Assembly (NCBI RefSeq): GCF_002352765.1
Contig: NZ_KZ293963.1
Coordinates: 2,750,368-2,814,367 of the forward strand
Source: Alteribacter populi
Lineage (GTDB): Bacteria; Bacillota; Bacilli; Bacillales; Salisediminibacteriaceae
Length of the DNA: 64,000 nt
Reading direction: 5' to 3'
Shown here: one piece after another, positions 7,512 to 15,636 of the stretch
Numbering within the stretch: the stretch's first letter is position 1
Layout: each line of letters begins with the position of its first letter
Program-made: the position numbers and the translations under genes
The notes under the pieces: model-generated
What the model was told of the DNA's origin: nothing
Database searches by the model: none
What the model saw: the letters and a program-made list of their open reading frames with translations, nothing else

Positions 7512-9683
7512 TTATTTTTTAGTAAGTATAGCTTGTCCCTGTTCAGCAGGAAGGCGAATCGTAAATGTAGTTCCTACTCCATGTTTTGAGGTAACAGAGA
7601 TTTGGCCATCCATTTCTTCAATAATGCGATAGCTGGTAGTCAATCCAAGTCCCGTGCCTGTCTCTTTCGTGGTGTAGAACGGTGTACTTAGCTTACCTAG
7701 CGTATTTTCATCCATTCCGGTACCCGTGTCGGAAAAAGAAATGACAATCTCTTCTTCTTGCTTTTGGTAAGAAGTACTGACTGTTAGCCTCCCCCCATTC
7801 TCCATTGCTTCAACAGCATTTTGGACAAGATTTAAAAATACTTGTTGTATTTTATTTGCATCCAAACATACTGTCGGTAACCGCCCATGAAAATACGTAT
7901 GAACTTCAATCCCATTCTTGCGAGCTTGAGATTGGTATAAGAGTAGGAGGTCATCCAGTAAAAGCTCCAAATTCGTTTCCTTCAACACCTCTGATGTCTT
8001 TGGATTTGCAATATTCATCAGGTCGGTTAGGATAATATTCACGCGATCAATTTCATTTATAATTAAATCATAATAGCGTTTCTTTGAAGACTCCTCTTTA
8101 TTATCAAACAGTTGAATAAAGCCGCGAATCGTCGTTAATGGATTGCGGATTTCATGAGCTAGTCCTGCTGCCATTTGTCCGACGACCTTTAACTTTTCCG
8201 AACGAACAAGCTCCCGTTCCATCAGCCGTTTTTCTGTAAGGTCATGGATTACCACAAGCATCTCTTCATGAACATTTTCTTTTGAAATACTCGGAAGCGA
8301 GGTAATGCTCAAATAAAAGAAATGGGGCGTTTCGTTGATCGTACACTCCACCTCATATGTTTGGCGAACTTCATCTTTACTTAGCATTTCAATAAGGTTT
8401 CCTGACTCGATTAAATTGCTGAATGCTGTTGACGAAGCGCTCATTTCAGTAGCCTTTTGGCCAATGATATGCTCTCGCTTAATTCCGAATATTTCCTCAC
8501 AGCGCTTATTAAACAGAGTCACTTCTTTTGTTATCCGATTGATCGCAAACACACCGTTGTCAGTGGTCTCAAGAATGAGGGACGATTTCTTATGACCCTT
8601 CTCTCTCTCCTCAAGCTTTTGTGTCATTTCGTCAAATGTATTGTTTAACCGGTTAATTTCCTCATAAGCATTTACGTATTTCGGCTCTGCCCGTTTTCCG
8701 AAAGCAACATTCGTAGTCGTATCAACGAGTTGTTCTACAGGTCTGACGATGTATCGGGATAGTCGAAATACAGCAATTGTCATAATTAACAACACAACAC
8801 CAAATACAATTAAGTATTGATATAACAAACGCGTCAGCGGTGCGTACATCTCCGATTTGTCTACTGCCACACCAATATACCAATCGTTTTCAAAACCAGG
8901 CACTTGATTGATTTTTGAAAAAGCGTGAACTTCTTCTTCCCCGTCATAGGAAGTTAAGCTCTTGTTTTCCGCAAGCTCATCCAGCTCATCCTGTGAAGTC
9001 GAAAAACGTTCCATGTAGTTTATCTCTAGTACTTTAGAGGAATCCGGATGGGAAATCACTTCTCCGTCACCATTAACCAAAAATGCATACCCTTGTGCAT
9101 CCCCTATCGGCTGGGTCCGCGTAAACGTCTCGAGAGTCTGATCGAGCTCATCTAAATCAAACAAGGGCGTAATCACACCAATAACTTCATCTTCATAGTT
9201 AAAGACTGGTGCAGATAGAACAATGATAGGATCATTAATAATTGAAGACCGATAAATATCTGAAATAAACGGATCGCCTTTCATTGAATGGTTAAACCAA
9301 GCCCTGTCTGTTACATCGTTACCTGCGATGTTGTCGTCCGTATCGGCAATTACCGTCCCATCGGTATCAGCAAGCACGACCCCGAAGTAAATATCATGAA
9401 TGGCTAAAAATTCATTAAACTGCTGTCTAATTTGTTGAATATCCTCTTGTTCTTCCATAATAATAGGGTTTCTTGATAAATAGTTAACATCATATAACCG
9501 TTCTCGAATAAACATTTCTATTTCTTGAGCCATATTCGTCGTATGTGTAGACAAAGATTGCTCTAAATTATTCGTTAATTCACTTTTTTGTGCATAGTAA
9601 CCCATCACTCCTACAACACTTAACGGAATAAAAGTTACAAGCAAAAAGAAAATGAGGAGTTTTGCTCTGAGTGTCTGAAACAT
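7512..9683 (-). CDS. Membrane sensor histidine kinase (dCache-HAMP-PAS-HisKA-HATPase), sporulation-kinase type
   Basis: Transmembrane sensor kinase, 723 residues. Order: membrane segment at about 8-30; extracellular dCache-like sensor at about 35-280; second membrane segment at about 287-307; HAMP (IVRPVEQLVDTTTNVAFG); PAS starting ILETTDNGVFAINR; HisKA with H510 in GLAHEIRNPLTTIRGFIQL; HATPase with N-box QNAVEAMENGG and G-boxes DTGTGMDENTLG and TGTGLGL. The HisKA segment resembles B. subtilis sporulation phosphorelay kinases. No response regulator is adjacent, which fits an orphan kinase feeding Spo0F, but this is inference. The ligand is unknown. Confidence 0.88.
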   Translation of the reverse strand: MFQTLRAKLLIFFLLVTFIPLSVVGVMGYYAQKSELTNNLEQSLSTHTTNMAQEIEMFIRERLYDVNYLSRNPIIMEEQEDIQQIRQQFNEFLAIHDIYFGVVLADTDGTVIADTDDNIAGNDVTDRAWFNHSMKGDPFISDIYRSSIINDPIIVLSAPVFNYEDEVIGVITPLFDLDELDQTLETFTRTQPIGDAQGYAFLVNGDGEVISHPDSSKVLEINYMERFSTSQDELDELAENKSLTSYDGEEEVHAFSKINQVPGFENDWYIGVAVDKSEMYAPLTRLLYQYLIVFGVVLLIMTIAVFRLSRYIVRPVEQLVDTTTNVAFGKRAEPKYVNAYEEINRLNNTFDEMTQKLEEREKGHKKSSLILETTDNGVFAINRITKEVTLFNKRCEEIFGIKREHIIGQKATEMSASSTAFSNLIESGNLIEMLSKDEVRQTYEVECTINETPHFFYLSITSLPSISKENVHEEMLVVIHDLTEKRLMERELVRSEKLKVVGQMAAGLAHEIRNPLTTIRGFIQLFDNKEESSKKRYYDLIINEIDRVNIILTDLMNIANPKTSEVLKETNLELLLDDLLLLYQSQARKNGIEVHTYFHGRLPTVCLDANKIQQVFLNLVQNAVEAMENGGRLTVSTSYQKQEEEIVISFSDTGTGMDENTLGKLSTPFYTTKETGTGLGLTTSYRIIEEMDGQISVTSKHGVGTTFTIRLPAEQGQAILTKK

Positions 9684-10160
9684 AAGATTTCTCCCTTACA
9701 AGCGTTCTTCACTCTCACCATTATAGTATATCGCTTAGGGCATATGTGTAGAAAATACGACATTTTTTTCAGTTTTTTTACGAAGATTACAATTGGAAGT
9801 TACAAGCCCAGATAATTGCTAGATGCGGACTTTCTATAGTGCACAGTAAAAGTAGCCAATAAGAGGAGGAAAACATTCGACAATTAATGACATCTGTACC
9901 TCTTTAAGCCACGAGGGGGACTTTATGGAGCTCCGTTGGCCTGCATCTGCTCCCTTTCCGCGGACGAACCGCCAAGCCTCCTCGGGAAATGCGCCCTGCG
10001 GGGTCTCGGCTGGTCCGTTTTTCCGCAGGAGTCTCGCTGATTACGGCCTAGATCTTTTTTTATTAAGAGATACTATAAAGCGCGAAAGAAGGCACAACGA
10101 GCGGACTTTATCTGCTCGTTGTGCCTTAACCTATTCTTATAAATAAACCATGCCGTTCTT
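9684..10160. other. Intergenic region with a GC-rich repeat and terminator
   Basis: No convincing gene. About 9911-10050 is a GC-rich repeat of the Bacillaceae intergenic type (TTTCCGCGGACGAACCGCC, CCGCAGGAGTCTCGCTGA). A ribosome binding site-like AGAGGAGGAAAAC near 9861 has no usable start codon after it. A terminator follows at 10089-10127. Confidence 0.55.
10089..10127 (-). terminator. Terminator of the YkwC-like gene
   Basis: A near-perfect stem AAGGCACAACGAGC/GCTCGTTGTGCCTT lies downstream of the minus-strand dehydrogenase stop. Confidence 0.7.
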
Positions 10161-11036
10161 CTACAAATAATATTTTATCAACGCTTGAGTACCTGAGCTA
10201 TCTTCTCCCTGTTCAGCTAACTGTTCATAAAGTTCTTTTGCTAGGGAGAGGCCTGGGGTGTTAAGTCCCATCTCTTCGGCTGTCGTTAGCGCAATCTTCA
10301 TGTCTTTGATAAAGTGTTTAATGAAAAAGCCGGGACTGTAATCTTCTTTAATCATTCTGGGGACAAGATTACTTAACGTCCAGCTCCCTGCAGCACCCGT
10401 TTCAATACTTTCGAGTACACGAGTTGGTTCAAGACCTGCTTGTTTTGCATAAGCCAATGCCTCGCTTGCACCAAGCATCGTCCCCGCAACTGCAATTTGG
10501 TTACACATTTTCGTATGCTGCCCGCTGCCAGCAGGCCCTTGAAGTACGATATTCCCTCCCATTACAGAAAAGATAGGCATTACCTTTTCAAATGTGGACA
10601 TGTCTCCACCTACCATAATCGCAAGTCTCGCTTCTCTTGCACCAATGTCCCCACCTGACACTGGAGCATCGAGCACGGAGACCCCCTTTTTCTTGCATTC
10701 TTCATAAAGCGTCTTTGCCAATGAAGGTGTGGAGGTGGTCATATCGATGCAATACGTCCCGCTTCTAACGTTTTCAACAATTCCCTCATTGCCTAGATAC
10801 ACTTCCTCAACATCTTGTGGATAGCCAACCATCGTTATGATGACATCACTTTTTGACGCTAACTCCGCCACTGAATCAGACAAATGAGCGCCTTTGTTAA
10901 CAAGAGTCTCTGCCTTAGCTTTTGTGCGATTGTATACGTTTACCTTGTAACCATGTTCAACAAGGTTACTTGCCATACTTTTTCCCATCACACCGATTCC
11001 GATAAAACCAATGATTGGTAACGTTTCTTTGTTCAT
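10161..11036 (-). CDS. ykwC: NAD(P)-dependent beta-hydroxyacid dehydrogenase (YkwC-like)
   Basis: Beta-hydroxyacid dehydrogenase related to 3-hydroxyisobutyrate dehydrogenase and tartronate semialdehyde reductase; 291 residues, normal length. The Rossmann motif is IGFIGIGVMGKSMASNL at the N-terminus, the substrate loop DAPVSGGDIGAREARLAIMVGG, and the catalytic Lys lies in GSGQHTKMCNQI. ATG follows GGGAG. It is monocistronic, so the substrate cannot be inferred from neighbours. The name ykwC rests on overall resemblance. Confidence 0.8.
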   Translation of the reverse strand: MNKETLPIIGFIGIGVMGKSMASNLVEHGYKVNVYNRTKAKAETLVNKGAHLSDSVAELASKSDVIITMVGYPQDVEEVYLGNEGIVENVRSGTYCIDMTTSTPSLAKTLYEECKKKGVSVLDAPVSGGDIGAREARLAIMVGGDMSTFEKVMPIFSVMGGNIVLQGPAGSGQHTKMCNQIAVAGTMLGASEALAYAKQAGLEPTRVLESIETGAAGSWTLSNLVPRMIKEDYSPGFFIKHFIKDMKIALTTAEEMGLNTPGLSLAKELYEQLAEQGEDSSGTQALIKYYL

Positions 11037-11224
11037 GCTGGATCGCTCCCTTAATTTCTTTTAATGATTATCCCCTTTGCTCAGAATTATGAAGGCATCA
11101 GCCATGTTTACTATTTCACTTTTATATATGGCTCTTTTCGTATGTATTGTTGCTTTTAATCTTCGCAGCTGAAATAAACTGCGACATCACCTACCGCTTC
11201 GGAAATACACTACGCTTTCCGCGA

Positions 11225-11410
11225 AAAGCGACTGTCCGGAGCGGAAATCAATCTACTTCTATGTCGCAGTTTATATATTTTGTGTCAAGAACAACAATCT
11301 TTTAGAAAACAGCCTTACTTATAAAGGCCCGAAGACACCACGACACTTCTGCGGAAGTATAATATGCTTCGAATATGAATGATTTCTGAGCTAATGACAT
11401 ACTCATATTT
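11225..11410 (-). repeat. 187-bp intergenic repeat, copy 2 (inverted)
   Basis: Reverse complement of 2508-2694 with few mismatches. In this copy the adjoining bases (about 11196-11220) match part of the GC-rich palindromic repeat that lies about 230 bases further on at the other copy, so the two repeat types are joined differently at the two sites. Confidence 0.85.
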
Positions 11411-11446
11411 CTTTTTTACACCATTCAAACGGAAAGTTATAAAGAA

Positions 11447-11472
11447 ACTCCACTACCTAGTATAGGTGGAGC
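11447..11472 (-). terminator. Terminator of the aldo/keto reductase gene
   Basis: A short stem, CTCCAC/GTGGAG, is followed on the minus strand by TTTCTTTAT; modest strength. Confidence 0.5.
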
Positions 11473-11487
11473 TTCTCATTTGCGGAT

Positions 11488-12312
11488 TTATACGAATTCA
11501 TCAGGGTCTGCGCCAAAACGGTGATTTTGATTCATGCTATTCAACTTCTCAACATCTTCACGTTCCAGTTGAAAGTCAAAAATCTCTGCATTCGCTTGAA
11601 TTCTTGACGGTGTCACCGATTTTGGTATTGTCACTACTTCGTTCTCCAAGTCCCAACGCAAAATAATTTGTGCTGGTGTTTTTCCGTATTTTTCAGACAT
11701 AGCAGTAAGTCGTTTGTCTTCAAAAATACGTCCTCGAGTTAATGGACTCCAAGCCTCAAGCTGAATGCCTTTTTCTTTGCAATAGTTGTGCAGCTCGGGT
11801 TGTGTCAAAAGAGGATGGTATTCGACTTGGTTTACGACTGGAACAACCTTTGCTTCTTTCAATAATGCTTCTAAATGGTGAACTTTGAAGTTACTCACAC
11901 CAATTGCCCGAACTTTACCGTCTTTATAAAGCTTTTCCAACGCTTTCCACGTGTCGAGAAATTTGCCAGTTACAGGCCAGTGAACCAAATATAAATCGAC
12001 GACTTCCACACCTAGCTTTTGACGGCTTTCTTCAAAGGCCTTGAGAGTTTCTTCATACCCTTGTTGGTCATTCCACACTTTTGTCGTAATGAACAAGTCT
12101 TCTCGAGGTACATCGATTTCATGAATGGCTTGTCCTACCCCTTCTTCATTTTTATAAACTGAAGCGGTATCAATACTACGATACCCTACCCTCACAGCTT
12201 CCTTGATCGCTTCTGCAACTTCATTTCCGTCCTCTGCTTTATATACGCCCAGTCCAAGCCAAGGCATTTTAACACCGTTGTTTAATGTCGTTGTTTCAGT
12301 AATCGATTTCAT
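11488..12312 (-). CDS. Aldo/keto reductase (YvgN/YtbE type)
   Basis: NADPH-dependent carbonyl reductase of the AKR5 type, 274 residues, a single TIM barrel. Catalytic Asp and Tyr are in SIDTASVYKNEEGVGQAI, the Lys in FITTKVWN, and the His in DLYLVHWPVTG. The cofactor-binding end is IPKSVTPSRIQANAEIFDF. B. subtilis relatives reduce glyoxal and methylglyoxal; a detoxifying role is plausible but not shown. ATG follows AAAGGGGGATAAAACG. It may be co-transcribed with ung, 41 bases upstream. Confidence 0.88.
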   Translation of the reverse strand: MKSITETTTLNNGVKMPWLGLGVYKAEDGNEVAEAIKEAVRVGYRSIDTASVYKNEEGVGQAIHEIDVPREDLFITTKVWNDQQGYEETLKAFEESRQKLGVEVVDLYLVHWPVTGKFLDTWKALEKLYKDGKVRAIGVSNFKVHHLEALLKEAKVVPVVNQVEYHPLLTQPELHNYCKEKGIQLEAWSPLTRGRIFEDKRLTAMSEKYGKTPAQIILRWDLENEVVTIPKSVTPSRIQANAEIFDFQLEREDVEKLNSMNQNHRFGADPDEFV

Positions 12313-12353
12313 CGTTTTATCCCCCTTTTATAGTCGGTACTCGTAGAAATCTC

Positions 12354-13034
12354 TTAATCTAGCTCAACCGGAATAGCCCAATCTATTTCTTCACAACCGA
12401 TCTCCTTTAAACATGCATTTGCCTTAGAAAAAGGGCGACTTCCAAAAAAGCCCCGGTTAGCTGAAAAAGGACTTGGGTGAGGCGATTGAATAATAAAATG
12501 ATTGTCATTTGTAATCAGTTCTTTTTTCGCTTGGGCATGGCGCCCCCACATTATAAAAACAACAGGATTATCTCGCTCATTTAATTTTTTAATCACTCGA
12601 TCCGTAAACTGCTCCCATCCTTTACCTTTGTGAGAGTTCGCTTCATGCGCACGAACAGTCAGTACTGAATTCAAAAGAAGGACACCTTCCTCCGCCCACT
12701 TTTTTAAATAACCATGCTTTGGAATCGCACAACCTAGATCGGAATGCAGCTCTTTATAAATGTTTCGTAAAGATGGTGGGATTGTAACACCTGGTTTTAC
12801 AGAAAAGCTGAAACCGTGGGCTTGATTCGGTCCATGGTAAGGGTCTTGCCCTAATATGACCACTTTCGTTTTTTCATAAGAAGTCGTTTGGAGAGCAGTG
12901 AAAATATCTTGCCTATTAGGATAAACTTTCTCACTCTCATATTCCCTTGCAAGAAACTCTCGTAATGTAAGATAGTACGGCTGAACAAATTCGTTTTTCA
13001 AGTGGTCTTGCCAGTCGTTTGATAAATTCACCAT
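12354..13034 (-). CDS. ung: Uracil-DNA glycosylase
   Basis: Family-1 UDG that removes uracil from DNA and starts base-excision repair; 226 residues. The water-activating Asp is D64 in [14 protein letters not shown], and the catalytic His is in [14 protein letters not shown]. The ATG is preceded by AGGTGAGGAA. ung closes the same conserved neighbourhood (ywdI...ung) in B. subtilis, though here pepF, the kinase and two oxidoreductases lie between. Confidence 0.95.
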   Translation of the reverse strand: MVNLSNDWQDHLKNEFVQPYYLTLREFLAREYESEKVYPNRQDIFTALQTTSYEKTKVVILGQDPYHGPNQAHGFSFSVKPGVTIPPSLRNIYKELHSDLGCAIPKHGYLKKWAEEGVLLLNSVLTVRAHEANSHKGKGWEQFTDRVIKKLNERDNPVVFIMWGRHAQAKKELITNDNHFIIQSPHPSPFSANRGFFGSRPFSKANACLKEIGCEEIDWAIPVELD

Positions 13035-13186
13035 TTCCTCACCTGCTTTAAATAAGGGTTCAAAAGGAGGACAATCAAAGCGCAGCGGATTACTTGTCCA
13101 TCCTTTGTTAACAAGTTAATGGAAACAGTTTAACATAGAAAAACCAGCGTTAGCCCGCATATCGTTTCAAGGGTTTGAGTCAGTAT

Positions 13187-13560
13187 TTATGGGAGGAAAT
13201 ATAACCAGGTGGTGTCGTGGCCTGTAGTCATACGTATAGGAACTGTTCGAACGCCTCCCAAAGGCTGTTTTTCTTTATGAATGAAGTGTCGTTTTTCTTT
13301 AAAGCTGTGCGCTTTTCCGTTGACTTCCCACTGATGGACCGCTGCGATTTTCACTTCTCTTCCTCGACGATTCTTTTCCTGGCTCTTGGTATAAAGCTCG
13401 CCGACCTCCATGAAGAGGACTCTCTAATCGTTTCTTGTCACGCTCTTGCATTAGTCGATCATCAATCACAGAAAGCGTTTCGGTCATCACCTGAGCGTAG
13501 GTTTTCTGTAGGGTACTGTGACATCTTTCATGTTGAGGATCTTTTTTTCATTCATTTTGC
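13187..13560 (-). pseudogene. Degenerate ISLre2 (UPF0236)-family transposase remnant
   Basis: The minus strand carries family motifs spread over three frames: MNEKKILNM, then TYAQVMTETLSVIDDRLMQ with RDKKR, then LFMEVGELYTKSQEK, KIAAVHQWEVNGK and KRHFIHKEKQP. This order (IDxxL...RDKKRY...MEVDGLY...KI.AVHQGW..NGKR...KRH.IH) matches my knowledge of ISLre2-family transposases. At least two frameshifts, an internal deletion after RDKKR and loss of the C-terminal two thirds make it a dead fragment. No intact ends were recognised. Confidence 0.65.
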
Positions 13561-13564
13561 ACTC

Positions 13565-14089
13565 CTACCGCGCTTCCGCTTGTTCCCCCTGCATTTCCTT
13601 TCTCAGCACCCATTCATCCTGGATGTAAATTCCGTTATCAGCACGCAGTGGAATGTCCGGTTTTATCTGTCTTGCCTCATTTACCGCATGTCGTCTAATA
13701 TTGATTAGTTGGTACCCTCTTTTTTGATAAAAAGAGAGAGCGTGGACATTATCATTTGTCATGACGAGCCAAACTGTTTTAATACGGTTTGCATGAGCAT
13801 CACTTTCTACCATTTCCATGAACCGGTTCCCTATTCCTTGTCTCTCGATGAGACTGTTCAAAGAAATGATCTCTCTTTCCTTTGTATTTTGGTCATCTTG
13901 AAACGTTACAGCACCTACAATACTTTCATCGCTGAGCGCTACAAATCCGTCTAGCTCATGGCAAATATAACTTCCATGAGAATAAACCATTTCTTCATCG
14001 CCCCAATGCGCCTTAAAGAAAGATTGGAGTTCGTGCCGATGTGCTTCTTCAATTCGTTCCATTTCAAACGTTATCATTTTATGCCTCAT
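13565..14089 (-). CDS. GNAT family N-acetyltransferase
   Basis: Acetyl-CoA-dependent acyltransferase of unknown substrate, about 174 residues. The acetyl-CoA-binding motif A is visible as LNSLIERQGIGNRFMEM; motif B includes NDNVHALSFYQKRGYQLINI. The start is uncertain: ATG 14089 (used here; GAGG seven bases before) overlaps the end of the upstream AlkD-type gene, while ATG 14077 lies one base after that gene's stop and also has GAGG before it. Either way the two genes are translationally coupled. Confidence 0.8.
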   Translation of the reverse strand: MRHKMITFEMERIEEAHRHELQSFFKAHWGDEEMVYSHGSYICHELDGFVALSDESIVGAVTFQDDQNTKEREIISLNSLIERQGIGNRFMEMVESDAHANRIKTVWLVMTNDNVHALSFYQKRGYQLINIRRHAVNEARQIKPDIPLRADNGIYIQDEWVLRKEMQGEQAEAR

Positions 14090-14774
14090 TCCTTTTCCTC
14101 TGCCGTTCAATATGCTTGAGACCTTCTTTTTTGCTCAAATTCGAAAGCGACTCATCGAAAATAAATCTTTCCACTCGGTCAGACTCGGTTTTTGAGTATT
14201 CACGAAGTGCCCAGCCTATCGCTTTACGAATAAAAAATTCCTTGTCTTCGGCATTTTCTTTAATATAGCGAAACAACCTTTCCTCATCTGTTTTTTCCTT
14301 GTATTTCAATTGAAACAAGATGGCACTCCGCCTCAACCACATATTTGAATGGGTTGACCATTCACTTGCGCGCTCAATCTGTGCAGGAAACCGGAGAAAA
14401 TAGCTGCCTACGACATGCGGCGCTAAGCTATCAACCGAATCCCACCATGACTTGGAGACAATTAACCGTTCGAAAAAAGCCAAGTCCTCCGGCAGGTAAA
14501 CCTTATGTAGCCGCGCCAATATCTCAATCACAGTATATTGAAACTCACGTTCAGGCAAATCCCAAATCGTTTGAAGTTCGTCAGCTGGAACTCTTTGTGC
14601 TGTATCTAATTTTGTTTCTTTTAAAAACGTCTTCGTTAACATTTTTCTTTCAGGTGACTTGATTCCTAAAAAAAGAAAGTTATTTTTCATATATTGTTCC
14701 ATAGGAGCAGCATGTTCAGGGTTTGCATGTTCACGGAATAACCGTTTTAGTTGAATAACACGGTCACTTGACAC
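14079..14774 (-). CDS. AlkD-type HEAT-repeat DNA glycosylase
   Basis: DNA alkylation repair protein made of HEAT-like repeats, 231 residues, which removes bulky or cationic alkylated bases without base flipping. The key aromatic and acidic residues known from B. cereus AlkD are recognisable in SWWDSVDSLAPH, the Arg in MWLRRSAILFQL, and the late Trp in IGWALREYSKTE. The start is GTG with AAAGGA nine bases upstream. It overlaps or abuts the GNAT downstream. Confidence 0.88.
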   Translation of the reverse strand: MSSDRVIQLKRLFREHANPEHAAPMEQYMKNNFLFLGIKSPERKMLTKTFLKETKLDTAQRVPADELQTIWDLPEREFQYTVIEILARLHKVYLPEDLAFFERLIVSKSWWDSVDSLAPHVVGSYFLRFPAQIERASEWSTHSNMWLRRSAILFQLKYKEKTDEERLFRYIKENAEDKEFFIRKAIGWALREYSKTESDRVERFIFDESLSNLSKKEGLKHIERQRKRNEA

Positions 14775-15061
14775 ATTCGAACATCCTTTCTTTTGTTTGT
14801 GCGGGGTTATCGGACTTTCAACAACCTCTACTAAGTAATATTCTCCATTGTTTTCCTTTTCCCTGTTCTTGATTTTAAATGAACGTTCATCATTAAAGCT
14901 ACTAACTTAAAAAAGGGCGATAGAGCATTGTTAAATAACTGCTTGATTTTCATGACAATGTCATTAGCTAAAACAACCTAAATCATTGACACCTTCATTC
15001 TTTATGACTATATTTAAAGAAAATAAGGACATTAGTATCAGTAAAAAAGGAGGGGTTTTAC

Positions 15062-15424
15062 ATGGGGAGATTATTGATTACTGACGATGCGGCTTTTATG
15101 AGGATGTCGCTAAAGCAAATCGTGACGAATGCCGGGTACGAAGTCGTAGGTGAAGCGGAAAATGGTAAAGAAGCAGTCGAACTCTATGAAGAAATGAAGC
15201 CTGACTTAGTTACGATGGATATTACGATGCCTGAAATGAATGGGATTGAGGCACTAAAAGAAATTAAAGAAAAACACCCGAACGCACGAGTGCTCATGTG
15301 TTCAGCAATGGGGCAACAAGCAATGGTTGTCGATGCGATCAAGCACGGGGCAATTGATTTTATTGTTAAGCCCTTCGATGAAGTTCGAATTCGTGAAGCC
15401 CTCGGCAAAGCGATGGCTCGATAA
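15062..15424 (+). CDS. cheY: CheY-like chemotaxis response regulator
   Basis: Stand-alone receiver domain, 120 residues. The acidic pair is D8-D9, the phosphoacceptor D53 in VTMDITMPEMNG, the Ser switch residue S81 in MCSAMGQQ, and K103 in IVKPFDE. MGRLLITDDAAFMR is very close to CheY of Bacillus, which binds the flagellar switch and is dephosphorylated by FliY/CheC. There is a strong ribosome binding site, AAAAAAGGAGGGG. No flagellar or chemotaxis gene is nearby, so it is either a second CheY or a relocated one. Confidence 0.85.
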   Translation: MGRLLITDDAAFMRMSLKQIVTNAGYEVVGEAENGKEAVELYEEMKPDLVTMDITMPEMNGIEALKEIKEKHPNARVLMCSAMGQQAMVVDAIKHGAIDFIVKPFDEVRIREALGKAMAR

Positions 15425-15437
15425 CATTACGTACATA

Positions 15438-15501
15438 AGAAAGCACAGGACGCACGCGTACCCGACGAAATGCAGTGCTGTCGATAAAAAGTGCTTTCTA
15501 C
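15438..15501 (+). terminator. Possible cheY terminator
   Basis: AGAAAGCAC near 15438 and GTGCTTTCT near 15491 are complementary, but about 45 bases lie between them and no clear T-run follows. Confidence 0.3.
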
Positions 15502-15525
15502 TTTTAAATCGGCAAGGTTAATTGA

Positions 15526-15559
15526 CACAAGCCAATGGCGCCTACACCTGGAGCTAGAT
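15526..15559 (-). repeat. 30-bp dispersed motif, copy 2
   Basis: CACAAGCCAATGGCGCC followed by CCTGGAGCTAGAT, a diverged reverse copy of 2453-2482 with a short insertion. Confidence 0.5.
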
Positions 15560-15593
15560 TTGAAACAGAGATTGTTACTTTCTGATCTTTTAA

Positions 15594-15632
15594 GAAAACC
15601 CGCATGGACTTTTCAGCAGACCATGCGGGTTC
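15594..15632 (-). terminator. scrB terminator
   Basis: Minus-strand stem ACCCGCATGG/CCATGCGGGT followed by TTTTCTT, just beyond the scrB stop. Confidence 0.8.
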
Positions 15633-15636
15633 CTGA

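Noticed and set aside
7321..7632. + strand frame between pepF and the kinase gene
   Set aside because: It crosses a strong terminator and overlaps the kinase C-terminus; no ribosome binding site.
9861..9906. Ribosome-binding-site-like AGAGGAGGAAAAC followed by ten codons
   Set aside because: No start codon directly after it and an early stop; it abuts a GC-rich repeat and may be another gene-start relic.
13217..13708. 163-codon + strand frame overlapping the GNAT gene and transposase remnant
   Set aside because: It is antisense to the GNAT gene and to the ISLre2 fragment, both of which show family motifs on the minus strand.
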